Source: Exiguobacterium sp. J17977
Lineage (GTDB): Bacteria; Bacillota; Bacilli; Exiguobacteriales; Exiguobacteriaceae
DNA length: 64,000 nt
NCBI RefSeq assembly: GCF_018616375.1
Contig: NZ_JAEQBB010000002.1
Location: 62,001-126,000, forward strand
Reading direction: 5' to 3'
This document shows, piece by piece, positions 51,554-60,321 of the stretch. The position numbers and the translations under genes were made by a program. The notes beneath the pieces were generated by a model. The model saw only the letters and a list, made by a program, of their open reading frames with translations. It searched no databases and was not told the origin of the DNA. Position 1 is the stretch's first letter. Every line of letters starts with the position of its first letter.

Positions 51554-52087
51554 TCATGCGTCGCGTTCCACGATGCGAGCCAGTTCTTCAATCCGTCCGC
51601 GGGTGATTCCTTCCCGCTGTTCGACAGCAAGCGGATGGTCGGTCGGCTCTAATTCGATGAACGGCCGCATCCCTACTTCTCGGGTATGAACGTTCGTCTT
51701 CAAATTGATGGTGTCTGGATAGCCAGGTAGTTCGGTGGCGAACCAGCCGAACATCGGGTCAAGTTCGACGCGGGACGGCTCATCCCACAAATCGAGCATG
51801 CGGAAAAAATTGTCGGCACTAAGTGACACCCAGACGTTCCAAGAAAAAATCTCATCTTCTCCGACAATCGGGAACTCCACACAGCCGTAGACAAAAAAAT
51901 GAGCCTTATCGACGACGCATAGGTCATCGGTCAACACGACGCGTCGCTTCAACTGTCTCTTCGAAAAGCCTTCGATGCTTGCCGGCATGACAGAACCGTA
52001 ACCTGATGGGGTTTTGTGTTCCTCTCGACAGTTTGAACACGAACAATTGTCGAGATGATCGCGTTTTTTGGAAAAAGGATTTATCAT
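51554..52087 (-). CDS. DUF2199 domain-containing protein
   Basis: A 177-residue protein of the DUF2199 family. The N-terminal CSCSNCREEHKTP is the CxxC..H zinc-like start of the family, followed by RVVLTDDLCVVDKAHFFVYG and the FSWNVWVSLSADNFFRMLDL block, and ending near VEQREGITRGRI. DUF2199 proteins are listed among probable immunity or stress proteins; the role is unproved. Confidence 0.78.
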   Translation of the reverse strand: MINPFSKKRDHLDNCSCSNCREEHKTPSGYGSVMPASIEGFSKRQLKRRVVLTDDLCVVDKAHFFVYGCVEFPIVGEDEIFSWNVWVSLSADNFFRMLDLWDEPSRVELDPMFGWFATELPGYPDTINLKTNVHTREVGMRPFIELEPTDHPLAVEQREGITRGRIEELARIVERDA

Positions 52088-52142
52088 AGTTGCTACTCTC
52101 TTTTCTATAAAACAGATTATGTTTGCAGTATGTGAAATAAAA

Positions 52143-52853
52143 TTATTCGAAATACTCTAGAATGGTTTCTGGGTCATATTCCAACCCTACCAGCTCGCTA
52201 GACCAATCGAGGCCGCACAGCAGCTCTTCATCCGACATGTTCGGCAACCAGCGTTCAAGAAATAATTCGACCGGCAACTCGATCACATGATAGTCGGCCC
52301 ATTCTTCAGCCCGACAAGCGAGCGCAAGCTCTCGGGACGAAAAGAATAACAAGACGTCTGTATCTTCGACGTGCGATGGTGCGTACGCCCACCCTTCGTC
52401 TTGCTCCGCAGATAGACCAAAGACGAGTCCATTCTCCTCGACTCGTTCGCAAAACGTCTCGAGCACGTCGTTTTCAGCCTGCGTCACTTCGACGAACGCC
52501 TCAAACGAATGCGCCGCCACCTCGAGTTCGTCTATCTCGTGCCACCAGACGTAAATCGTCTCCCGGTCGTCTTTTAGAAAACCGAGCTCATCACCAGACC
52601 CATTCGTCGCAAGCGTCACGAACCCTTGCGGCAACTCCTCTTGCTTCAATTCATTGGCTCGAATCACATCATCCCACGTCTTATTGAAAAAACGCTCGTC
52701 CTTGATCGGATAAAAGAACCAATCTCCAAGTTCGAACTTGTTCCCATGACCCCATGCGTCACGCAAGCCATCCGGGAAGCGTGCTCCGACTTGTTGCTCC
52801 ACCTGTTCAATCGTTTCGACCGAAAATCCTGGAAGGTTTGTCTCAAGTCTCAT
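52143..52853 (-). CDS. SMI1/KNR4 (SUKH) family protein
   Basis: A 236-residue protein with a SUKH domain: FSVETIEQVEQQVGARFPDG then LRDAWGHGNKFELGDWFFYP, and FVTLATNGSGDELGFLKDDR with TIYVWWHEIDELE. SUKH proteins are the best-known superfamily of immunity proteins in contact-dependent and polymorphic toxin systems. The C-terminal 100 residues add an acidic region ending LVGLEYDPETILEYFE. No toxin gene is visible. Confidence 0.8.
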   Translation of the reverse strand: MRLETNLPGFSVETIEQVEQQVGARFPDGLRDAWGHGNKFELGDWFFYPIKDERFFNKTWDDVIRANELKQEELPQGFVTLATNGSGDELGFLKDDRETIYVWWHEIDELEVAAHSFEAFVEVTQAENDVLETFCERVEENGLVFGLSAEQDEGWAYAPSHVEDTDVLLFFSSRELALACRAEEWADYHVIELPVELFLERWLPNMSDEELLCGLDWSSELVGLEYDPETILEYFE

Positions 52854-53017
52854 CTCATCGCCCTCTTTCTAACATCAATAACATGAGTATACTGAATTTA
52901 CAAAAAAGAGGGAATTGATTCCGATAAGTTGATTCAATGATAATCACGATTCTGTCGCACCAAACTTTTGAAAACGTTAAAAAAGAACCTGTATATCAGG
53001 TCCAACATCACGAGAGA

Positions 53018-53266
53018 TTATTCGGATGTACGCAGCCGCTTCTTCACTGATTCGACGACGTACCATAGGAACACCGTCACTAACGCAGCCTCGCATGCGC
53101 TTACGCTAAGAATAAAGAGCAATGTCCCGACATCTTCCAGCTCATCAAAACCGAACTGCTCCAATTGCCAATCGTGAACGATTTGATGATAGGCAATCCA
53201 TACAAACGGTACCGGAAACACGCGCCAATAGAACGTCTTGATTCGCTTCGGTAAATGGAACTCCAT
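53018..53266 (-). CDS. Small membrane protein, 82 aa
   Basis: Two hydrophobic segments, RVFPVPFVWIAYHQIV and VGTLLFILSVSACEAALVTV (then FLWYVV), are separated by an acidic loop. No family is recognised. It is 33 bases from the next membrane gene; the two probably form one transcript. Confidence 0.6.
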   Translation of the reverse strand: MEFHLPKRIKTFYWRVFPVPFVWIAYHQIVHDWQLEQFGFDELEDVGTLLFILSVSACEAALVTVFLWYVVESVKKRLRTSE

Positions 53267-53299
53267 CTGTTTCGCTCCTTCTCATCAGTCATCAATCTG

Positions 53300-53581
53300 T
53301 CAAAGTTGAACGATTGAATTGTCATCTTTTTTTAGAAACACGCGGTCAAGCCCTGTACCGACCATCGCCCAAAATAAGATGGTCACCCCATATTTGACCC
53401 ACATCGGGATATTGGAAGGGTGTGTGATCGTCTCGACGAACCAATGCGTCTCCATAATCCAAAATGGTGGACTCGTCAGAAAGAAGAGAATCGATTTATC
53501 ATCAGCACCGCTCACATTATAAAGACAAATCAGCACCGCAAAAAGTGTAAGCCAAAACGTAAATGATTTGATTCGAGCCAT
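53300..53581 (-). CDS. Small membrane protein, 93 aa
   Basis: Helices near residues 6-23 (FTFWLTLFAVLICLYNVSG) and 66-84 (YGVTILFWAMVGTGLDRVFL). ATG 53581 is placed 8 bases from AGGAG; two in-frame starts lie just upstream. No family is recognised. Confidence 0.6.
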   Translation of the reverse strand: MARIKSFTFWLTLFAVLICLYNVSGADDKSILFFLTSPPFWIMETHWFVETITHPSNIPMWVKYGVTILFWAMVGTGLDRVFLKKDDNSIVQL

Positions 53582-53634
53582 CGTCATGTCTCCTATCTTG
53601 TTTCGTATGTTCATCCAGCTTCGACGAAATCAGT

Positions 53635-54318
53635 TCAGTGATGCGATCGGTTCTCATACTGTTCGAGTGTCGTGCGGAAACGCGCAACCTGTTCTGGCGT
53701 TACCGGATCTGTCATGCCATAACGTTCATCTAAATACGACTTGAAATCGACGTCCGTCAATTCGATGCGCCGCGCCCACTCTGAAACCGTTTCTGTCGGC
53801 AACCATTTCTTCGCCGGCGGCAACGCCTGATTGAACGCGATGAGCGCGTCCCGAATCGTCACACCTGTCCAAGCCGGTTCTTCGACACTCGTCATCGAGC
53901 TCGGGACTGAATGACGCGAGAACGTCCGCGTCGTGAACGAAGCTGTTTCGTCAGCTCGCTTGCGGTGCTGAAAACGAATGTTAGCGGCAAAAATCAGTAC
54001 GCTAAGCAATACACAGGCTAGTAACAACACCAAATAGAAGAGACCATCGCCTCGTTCGATGACGGTCGCCACAGAATCAATCGTATAATCCAAATAGTCC
54101 AGTTTCAAAAGAGACTGTTCATCTTCTTTCGGATGCCTCATCGTACCTTCGAACATCTCGTTTGAGTCCTCAAATGCTTCAGGTGTCGGTCGCAATTTCA
54201 ACCCCGAGGTCGGAGGCTCATACCACCATTCCATCAACAAGCTGATGAGACGAAGTCCGACGAAGACTGCTCCCACCGTCAGCACTGCGGTCAATCCAAG
54301 CCGAATCATCCAACGCAT
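53635..54318 (-). CDS. Membrane protein with DUF4129-like tail
   Basis: A 227-residue protein with helices at residues 8-30 and 92-112 around an acidic outer loop. The cytoplasmic tail (IRDALIAFNQALPPAKKWLP, then TETVSEWARRI) resembles the DUF4129 end also seen in the protein at 8737-9714. GGGGAGG precedes the ATG. The partner ATPase or DUF58 genes are not adjacent here, so it is a stray copy of that module. Confidence 0.65.
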   Translation of the reverse strand: MRWMIRLGLTAVLTVGAVFVGLRLISLLMEWWYEPPTSGLKLRPTPEAFEDSNEMFEGTMRHPKEDEQSLLKLDYLDYTIDSVATVIERGDGLFYLVLLLACVLLSVLIFAANIRFQHRKRADETASFTTRTFSRHSVPSSMTSVEEPAWTGVTIRDALIAFNQALPPAKKWLPTETVSEWARRIELTDVDFKSYLDERYGMTDPVTPEQVARFRTTLEQYENRSHH

Positions 54319-54357
54319 GGCGTCGCCTCCCCGATTACGGAATCAATTCACTAATCA

Positions 54358-54771
54358 TCAATCTGGAATCGACGAATCAACCTCACGTTCCGCGATGCCG
54401 TACCGGAAGTCATACACGTCCATCATCTTTTCCAGTTTGATGTCGTTTATAAATATGTGTACGTCGTCCCAATCGACGGAAACTGTCTCACACGGATATT
54501 CCCAAAAGATTCGAGCCCGTTCCCCTGTTTCTTTCCGCTCCATCACCCCGAGCATAGCGAAGCCGGTCGTCGCGCCTCCGCTCGTTCGATAAAATTCGAC
54601 TGTGAAGGCACCGTCTGGAGAATCCTCTTCATAGACAAGCTCTCCGACAGGCACGCCGTCAATCGTATCAGCTGCAGTCAAGAAATCAAAGATGGCGTAG
54701 GAAAACCCGGCTAACAGAAGCGTTATCGCGATAGTGGCTGCTCCCAAATACACCTTATCGCTTATTTTCAT
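54358..54771 (-). CDS. DUF5412-family membrane protein
   Basis: A protein of about 137 residues with one N-terminal helix (AATIAITLLLAGFSYAIFDF) and an extracytoplasmic beta domain: GELVYEEDSPDGAFTVEFYR, then TSGGATTGFAMLGVM, which is the DUF5412 pattern. The start is not certain: ATG 54771 or TTG 54804. Function unknown. Confidence 0.7.
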   Translation of the reverse strand: MKISDKVYLGAATIAITLLLAGFSYAIFDFLTAADTIDGVPVGELVYEEDSPDGAFTVEFYRTSGGATTGFAMLGVMERKETGERARIFWEYPCETVSVDWDDVHIFINDIKLEKMMDVYDFRYGIAEREVDSSIPD

Positions 54772-54904
54772 TCTCTTCAGACCATCGCACCCTTTCAGCG
54801 CCAAATTGAATATAGGATTACCTTCGATTCGAATTGTTAATCAATCCGCCACGTTTTATAATTATTGTAATCTATATCCATTTTATAGGAAAGGGGATTG
54901 TCAC

Positions 54905-55222
54905 TTGCATATCCGAATACTTGGCATTTTATCTTTTGTCGCCTGGAATTACATTCTCGGTCGTCAGTACTTTTATGTGGAAGGTGCCTTAATCGATCAA
55001 GACCATTTCATCATTGCGCTAATCGGGGTAGAAACTTTTTTGTTTTTGTCATTCCTCATGATGGTGTCCGTGATTCCGCTCACGAGCGCCGTCATCTCAG
55101 AATATACGATTCGATACTTCAACAAACGTGACAACCCGTGCTTACTCGGTTCGCTAACTGCGCTCTATTCGATCGCGACGATTCACTTATGCTGGTTCAT
55201 CTGGTCCTTTATCTACGGTTAA
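54905..55222 (+). CDS. Small membrane protein, 105 aa
   Basis: Three helices (about residues 5-22, 36-58 and 82-103). TTG 54905 has AAAGGGG 8 bases upstream and fixes the start; the frame is open further left without a site. It is the only plus-strand gene in this minus-strand run and is convergent with the gene at 55235. No family is recognised. Confidence 0.6.
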   Translation: MHIRILGILSFVAWNYILGRQYFYVEGALIDQDHFIIALIGVETFLFLSFLMMVSVIPLTSAVISEYTIRYFNKRDNPCLLGSLTALYSIATIHLCWFIWSFIYG

Positions 55223-55234
55223 CCGCACGGCGAT

Positions 55235-55954
55235 TTAGCGCTCTGAACGTCTATGCTCGAGCTGAGCAGCATGGAAAACCCAATGACCATCTTGCTTTGG
55301 ATAGATACGATACCGAAAGCGGTCACCGAACATTCCGATGACATCCACTGTATACAGCGATTCCCAGTGAAGCCGATACAACTGACGAGACAAGCGATAG
55401 GACGCGGGGAATGAGGTGACAAATTCATATGGTCTAAGACGAATGACCGTCTCACGCTGAATCAACTTACGTTTCTGGCGCACATCAAACAACTCCAAAA
55501 TCAACTCTGTATCATCTGCATGAATTTGGACTTTGAGTATCGCTCGAATCGATCCGGGTCTATTCATTTCTGACATCAACCGAGAAGAGAACACATATTC
55601 ATTTGATTCAACGTAATCACGCAAGCTTTGGATGATGTCATCGGTAAAAGCCGTAACATCATATGACTGAAGCGCTCGTTCTATCTCTGCCAAAACAGAC
55701 GGCATGAGGGACACATCTTCATTCAACGTTGTAATGTAGACTGGATAAGCACCGAACGAGTGTCTAATGTCTTCAACGTGTTCACGTAGTGCTACATCAC
55801 AAAATAGGATGGTGATGTTCGACGCTTTAGGAAGTGCTGGCTTCAATTGACGAATCTTTAGGTGGCACAGCCAAAGCAATGAATCAATGCCGTCCACATC
55901 ATAAACCTGCCACGTACCACCTTCTTCAACCACTCGCTGAACCTCAATCCTCAT
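55235..55954 (-). CDS. Hypothetical protein, 239 aa
   Basis: A soluble protein of mixed strands and helices, with no recognised domain. ATG 55954 follows GGAGAAGG and lies inside the end of the next upstream gene, which it overlaps by 11 bases, so the two are coupled. Part of a three-gene chain 56892 to 55235 that looks like an immunity or sensor set of unknown role. Confidence 0.65.
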   Translation of the reverse strand: MRIEVQRVVEEGGTWQVYDVDGIDSLLWLCHLKIRQLKPALPKASNITILFCDVALREHVEDIRHSFGAYPVYITTLNEDVSLMPSVLAEIERALQSYDVTAFTDDIIQSLRDYVESNEYVFSSRLMSEMNRPGSIRAILKVQIHADDTELILELFDVRQKRKLIQRETVIRLRPYEFVTSFPASYRLSRQLYRLHWESLYTVDVIGMFGDRFRYRIYPKQDGHWVFHAAQLEHRRSER

Positions 55955-56588
55955 CTGGACGCATCCTTCTCCGCAATTGCTCAATCCATTCGTCCAAATC
56001 GACTTCATGATAAAAATATGAACCAGTCTCGCCCGGCATATCGATCACGCTTATATTATTCAGTGCATCAATCATGTACCCTTCAAACATCTCTTCTTCC
56101 GATTGCCACAGTACACGTCCGGCCCAAGCGGAGACGTTCTCCCGAGTCAATAGCCCCGTCTTCACATACAGAATCCATTCAATCATCTCATCGAACGTCG
56201 GGGTATTACATTTTCGAGGAAGTTCTTGTTCAGACAACTCTCCTAGATTTAGACGTTGCGTCAAGAGCAATAGTCGCTCTTTCGTCGGCGCCCAGTTCAT
56301 AACCGTTTCAATCGGTGTGCGAATCACATCACTCGGTCTGTATTCGTCGTCACAAAAGAATAGCTCCCCATTGCTTAAATCGATCGCTAACCAACTCCCA
56401 ACACTGTCGTAACCAATACGGATGAACCGCAAGTCGGTTTCTTGTAAAGCACGAAGTTGTGCGGCATCTTCCCTCGTCAACAGCCTTACTTGTCTTGAAG
56501 CTCCGTCTGTCGTGAACATCTGACGTTCCATTTCCTCCTCACCCAATGAAGAAATGATGACGTGCTGTTCAAACAATGGCCCGCCCAT
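55944..56588 (-). CDS. Hypothetical SUKH-like protein, 214 aa
   Basis: A soluble protein. The segment LRFIRIGYDSVGSWLAIDLS then NGELFFCDDEYRPSD has the strand pattern of SUKH/SMI1-type immunity proteins (a G-[ST]-...-ID motif followed by G.V.F), but the N-terminal helix motif is not clear. ATG 56588 overlaps the previous gene's stop (56590) by design of tight packing. Function unproved. Confidence 0.6.
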   Translation of the reverse strand: MGGPLFEQHVIISSLGEEEMERQMFTTDGASRQVRLLTREDAAQLRALQETDLRFIRIGYDSVGSWLAIDLSNGELFFCDDEYRPSDVIRTPIETVMNWAPTKERLLLLTQRLNLGELSEQELPRKCNTPTFDEMIEWILYVKTGLLTRENVSAWAGRVLWQSEEEMFEGYMIDALNNISVIDMPGETGSYFYHEVDLDEWIEQLRRRMRPDED

Positions 56589-56589
56589 C

Positions 56590-56892
56590 TTACCGTAACC
56601 AATCCTTGACGGAAGTCGACAACGTCTCCTCCGCTTCGAACGTCTCATGACTGACGATGACGACGTGATTCGTCTCGATGTTCACACAAATGGGGTCCCC
56701 TAAAAAGTCCTCATACCCGATGACGTAGAGCCCGTCCGGCCATGGCTCCTCGTCGTCTTGATACTCCTCCTGTACTTCCTCGAAACGAGCGCTCTCGTTG
56801 ATGAATGCGAAACGAGGCAACCCTTCCATATCTTCGAGCTTGATTTCGACCTCTTCCGCCGGCAATAGTGCTTTCAATTCATCTGTTGTCAT
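56590..56892 (-). CDS. SUKH-like small protein, 100 aa
   Basis: An acidic protein of about 100 residues. DGLYVIGYEDFLGDPICVNI then ETNHVVIVSHETFEAEETLS is the second half of a SUKH/SMI1 fold (G-x-D-x-hydrophobic-hydrophobic strand, then V.V..H). The usual first helices are short. ATG 56892 is preferred over 56898, which overlaps the GGTGG site. First of three chained genes. Confidence 0.65.
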   Translation of the reverse strand: MTTDELKALLPAEEVEIKLEDMEGLPRFAFINESARFEEVQEEYQDDEEPWPDGLYVIGYEDFLGDPICVNIETNHVVIVSHETFEAEETLSTSVKDWLR

Positions 56893-57018
56893 TGTCATTC
56901 CACCTTTCTTTCTTTTGGTCTGACTTCACCTATCTATCTTGACATCCTATACCTTTAGTGTAAAATTACACTTGTAAGTAAATGTAAATATAACCCTCGT
57001 CAAGAAAGGGGTGTCCTG

Positions 57019-57468
57019 ATGGGCAATCCAAAGAAATGCCTCATCGTCTTGTCATCGCTTTATGTACTCGCATTTATCGTGAACCTCATTCCATCCATCA
57101 TGTTCCCTGACGCGACGATTCAGCCGATTCATGCGGTCGCATCCGGCTTACTGCTCGTATGCATGTTCGGGACGTGTTTATTACGGAATCGTGTCGCCAA
57201 ACTGTTGATTGTGGCTATTTTATTCGCAAATGTGACCGTGTTCACCTTAATCAGTTTCGAGTCATACGTCTATGACCTCGTGCTATTGGACGCCTTGTTT
57301 GCGATTCAGTATCCGCTCTACATCCTGTTCGTGACACCACTGTTCGGGCTCAATTACTTCCTGAACGTCAATCCGGAATACGTGGCCTTGCTCGTCTTTT
57401 TCATCGCGATTTTGTTGCTCGTCATCCATGAACTCGCGGTGACACGATTCGATCGAGTCAATCCGTGA
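57019..57468 (+). CDS. Membrane protein, 149 aa
   Basis: Four to five helices (around residues 6-27, 34-55, 60-80, 92-112 and 122-141). GAAAGGGG lies 6-8 bases before ATG 57019. No family is recognised. A second small frame starts within its stop codon (GTGA overlap). Confidence 0.65.
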   Translation: MGNPKKCLIVLSSLYVLAFIVNLIPSIMFPDATIQPIHAVASGLLLVCMFGTCLLRNRVAKLLIVAILFANVTVFTLISFESYVYDLVLLDALFAIQYPLYILFVTPLFGLNYFLNVNPEYVALLVFFIAILLLVIHELAVTRFDRVNP

Positions 57469-57611
57469 GCGGAAATAGCATTACGCGTCGTTTTCAAGCA
57501 GTCATGATCTGCGGCACGAGCCTTTTCATGTCCATCGTTTATCTTTTGTTCTCCCCGAATTGGATTGGGCCTTTGTCCGTACGGATACTAGAAGCAATTG
57601 TGCTATGGTGA
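57465..57611 (+). CDS. Small membrane protein, 48 aa, overlapping the previous gene
   Basis: GTG 57465 overlaps the TGA of the previous gene by 4 bases. The peptide reads MSGNSITRRFQAVMICGTSL, then FMSIVYLLFSPNWIGPL, then VRILEAIVLW: a basic start, one firm helix, and a second weaker one. The 4-base coupling is the main argument that it is translated. No family is recognised. Confidence 0.45.
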   Translation: MSGNSITRRFQAVMICGTSLFMSIVYLLFSPNWIGPLSVRILEAIVLW

Positions 57612-57664
57612 GGATTCACCTTCAATATGAATCAAACAAAATAACATACTCTAGGAGGAGTCAT

Positions 57665-58066
57665 ATGAACTTCTATATCGGCTCACGCTTCGCAAACATC
57701 GAACAGGTCAGAGCGTTGCGCGATCATCTCATCAACGACGGTCACACCCATACATACGACTGGACGACGAACGACCGCGCCACGTCGATTGAAGGCTTGC
57801 GAGCCATCGGCACGAGCGAGTTCGAGGCGATCAAGGCGTCGGACTTCGTCGTCATCTTGCTTCCGGCCGGCAACAGCAGCCATGTCGAGCTCGGAATCGC
57901 CCTCGGTGCAGGTGTTCCCGTGTTCATCCATGACGTTACAAATCGCTTCGACGATGTTGAGACGACGAGCACGTTCTATCATTTGCCGCACGTTACCCAA
58001 TTGACCGGATCGCTCGAGGACGTGCCGCAATCAATCACGACCCACTTCGCACGCAATGCCCGTTAA
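57665..58066 (+). CDS. Nucleoside 2-deoxyribosyltransferase-like protein
   Basis: A 133-residue protein with the NDT fold. FYIGSRFANIEQVRALRDHL is the nucleotide-binding start, FVVILLPAGNSSHVELGIAL holds the catalytic Glu (the usual LP...S..E..G), and GAGVPVFIHDV follows. Related proteins cleave or transfer deoxyribosyl groups, and some act in toxin or defence contexts; the substrate here is unknown. AGGAGGAG precedes the ATG. The last 4 bases overlap the convergent AraC gene. Confidence 0.83.
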   Translation: MNFYIGSRFANIEQVRALRDHLINDGHTHTYDWTTNDRATSIEGLRAIGTSEFEAIKASDFVVILLPAGNSSHVELGIALGAGVPVFIHDVTNRFDDVETTSTFYHLPHVTQLTGSLEDVPQSITTHFARNAR

Positions 58067-58857
58067 GTCGTCTCGACCCGATGCCCTTTGTTCTCCCGGA
58101 ACCGTGCCGGCTTGCAACCGACCCAGTCGGCGAAATGCTTGTTCAATTGGGCCGGGCTGCTGAACCCGACGGCGATGCTCACCTCGAGCAAATTCAAATT
58201 CGAATAGCGCAACAGGTGTTTCGCCTTCTGGAGCCGCAATCGGGTGATGTATTGATACGGGGTGTATCCGGTCAACGCATTGAAATTGCGGATGAACTGA
58301 TATTTGCTCTGGTTCGCCAATCGGCTCAATTCTTCAATGCGGATGACCGTCGCTACATTTTGTTCGATATACGAGAAGACGGCGTCATATGATTCGTTTT
58401 CGCTGAACGCAGAACGTTCCGCGACGAACGTCTTGAGAAATGCGTAGATGTCACGCTCAAGCGTCGCATCTCCGTCCTCAAGAAAATCGCACATCCACAT
58501 GTTGATATGACGTTTCAACGTCTCAGGTACGATTGTCGTCAACTCTTGAAATGTGACCGGTGTATCCTCTCCGCTCGACTGTTGCCACCAACTCTCGAAC
58601 TCATGCTTGTCGAAGTCCATTGTCACGAACGTGGCCTGTTCACTCGTGACGAAACGCCGGCATTGTATCTCTGGGCCACATAAGATTGTCTCACCGTCCT
58701 GTAATCGAAAGTCCCGCAATCCGACACAAACACCTATCTTCCCAGAGAGCGTCACGGTCAATCGATGCCTGGCCGTCTCGACCACGTCCTCTCGCCATCC
58801 ACTTCGTTCATTCCTGACATGAATGCCCACATTCGGTAACTCCAACTTTAGTTGCAT
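58063..58857 (-). CDS. AraC-family transcriptional regulator
   Basis: A 264-residue regulator with an N-terminal cupin-like half and C-terminal HTH pair (IRIEELSRLANQSKYQFIRN and LNLLEVSIAVGFSSPAQLNK), ending KPARFRENKG. GGAGG lies 6 bases before ATG 58857. It is divergent from an MFS exporter 120 bases away and is likely to control it. Confidence 0.87.
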   Translation of the reverse strand: MQLKLELPNVGIHVRNERSGWREDVVETARHRLTVTLSGKIGVCVGLRDFRLQDGETILCGPEIQCRRFVTSEQATFVTMDFDKHEFESWWQQSSGEDTPVTFQELTTIVPETLKRHINMWMCDFLEDGDATLERDIYAFLKTFVAERSAFSENESYDAVFSYIEQNVATVIRIEELSRLANQSKYQFIRNFNALTGYTPYQYITRLRLQKAKHLLRYSNLNLLEVSIAVGFSSPAQLNKHFADWVGCKPARFRENKGHRVETT

Positions 58858-58979
58858 GATGACCCTCCTATTATTGCGGTCCAATTGCGCAATTCTCGAT
58901 ACGACGCAAGCCGCCTCACCTTCCATAATCGAAGTAGACCGATCACAGGTCGACAATTCGATGAAAGCCAGGTGACCAT

Positions 58980-60221
58980 ATGTTCCACTCGTTACATCCC
59001 AATTTAAAAATCAGAATCACGATCAACTTCATTCAAAAATTGACACAAGCGGCCATTTTCCCGTTCATGACGATTTACTTTGCCCAACAGTTCGGGGTGA
59101 CGCTTGCCGGCGTCATGATTTTAATGACGACCGTGCTGTCCTTCATCGGCAGTTTGTATGGCGGCGCTTGGTCCGATCGCTATAGCCGCAAACATGTGCT
59201 CATCTCCGGGGAACGCCTCCGCTTCATCAGCCTCGTCGGCATGGCGCTCTGCAACTCCTCATTTTTGACCGCCCCGACACTGACGTTCATCTTCTTTTTG
59301 ATGAACAACATCGTCAGCGGCATCGTCACACCGGCGAACGAGGCGATTTTGATTGATGACAGTACGAGCGATAATCGTAAATTCTTGTACGCGCTCAGTT
59401 ACTGGACGCTCAACATCTCCATCGTCGTCGGCAGCATCGCCGGTGGCTTCCTGTTCCAAGCGCATCTGTTCGACCTCTTGGTTGGCGCGGCGCTGGCATC
59501 GTTTGGATGCTTACTGTTGATTCGGATGCGATTGAACGATACGTACCGACCGCAACCGGACACGTCCCCTCTTTCTTGGCGCGAGCTCTATCAGGGCTAC
59601 GCGATCGTGTTTCGCGACCGGTTATTCACCGCATATTTAATTGCCGGTGTGTTGACGTTGTCGCTCGAGCTGCAGTTGACCCACTATCTCGCCGTTCATC
59701 TCGTGGACACGTTCACGACGCCTGAATCGCTGTTTGGCATCCCGTTCGAAGGGACGATGTTGCTCGGTGTGTTGCGGAGCGAGAACACGGTGCTCGTGCT
59801 CTTGTTCAGCTTTCTCGTCTTGAAATGGACGAAGCCGTTCAATGAGCGCTCGGTGTTATATACCGGGGTCGTTTTGTTCAGTGCTGGATTCGCCATGCTC
59901 CTCGTCAGCGATTCTGTCGTCACGATGCTCGTCGGCACGTTCGTGTTCACGCTCGGGGAGCTATTGTACGTCCCGATTCACCAGGCGCTACTCGCACGGC
60001 TCATGGACGAATCAAAGCGTAGCCAATACCTTGCCGTCAATGGGCTCCGCTATCGGGGCGCCCTGCTCATCGGCGCCGTGAGCGTCTCGTTGTATGGATG
60101 GATTCCACCGCTCCTAATGGCGGTCGTCTATATCGCATTCGGGACGACGGCCATCTGGCTCTATCAAAAAGTATATCGCAGCCTCTTTGTCCAATCTATG
60201 GAAAGTGAGCAAGCCGGATAA
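58980..60221 (+). CDS. MFS transporter
   Basis: A 413-residue major facilitator with 12 helices. The loop GGAWSDRYSRKHVLISGERL (helices 2-3) is the MFS motif A. It is of the size and type of drug or multidrug efflux proteins. No strong binding site precedes ATG 58980 (CAGGTGACCAT). Divergent from the AraC gene at 58063, which is its likely regulator. Confidence 0.85.
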   Translation: MFHSLHPNLKIRITINFIQKLTQAAIFPFMTIYFAQQFGVTLAGVMILMTTVLSFIGSLYGGAWSDRYSRKHVLISGERLRFISLVGMALCNSSFLTAPTLTFIFFLMNNIVSGIVTPANEAILIDDSTSDNRKFLYALSYWTLNISIVVGSIAGGFLFQAHLFDLLVGAALASFGCLLLIRMRLNDTYRPQPDTSPLSWRELYQGYAIVFRDRLFTAYLIAGVLTLSLELQLTHYLAVHLVDTFTTPESLFGIPFEGTMLLGVLRSENTVLVLLFSFLVLKWTKPFNERSVLYTGVVLFSAGFAMLLVSDSVVTMLVGTFVFTLGELLYVPIHQALLARLMDESKRSQYLAVNGLRYRGALLIGAVSVSLYGWIPPLLMAVVYIAFGTTAIWLYQKVYRSLFVQSMESEQAG

Positions 60222-60321
60222 TCAAATCCATAAAATTTTGAAATCATTTGGATTTTTCTGGTGTATCAATCATTTTTGTGACATACTGTTCAAAATCTAC
60301 TTTTGAACGGGGACGTTGGAT

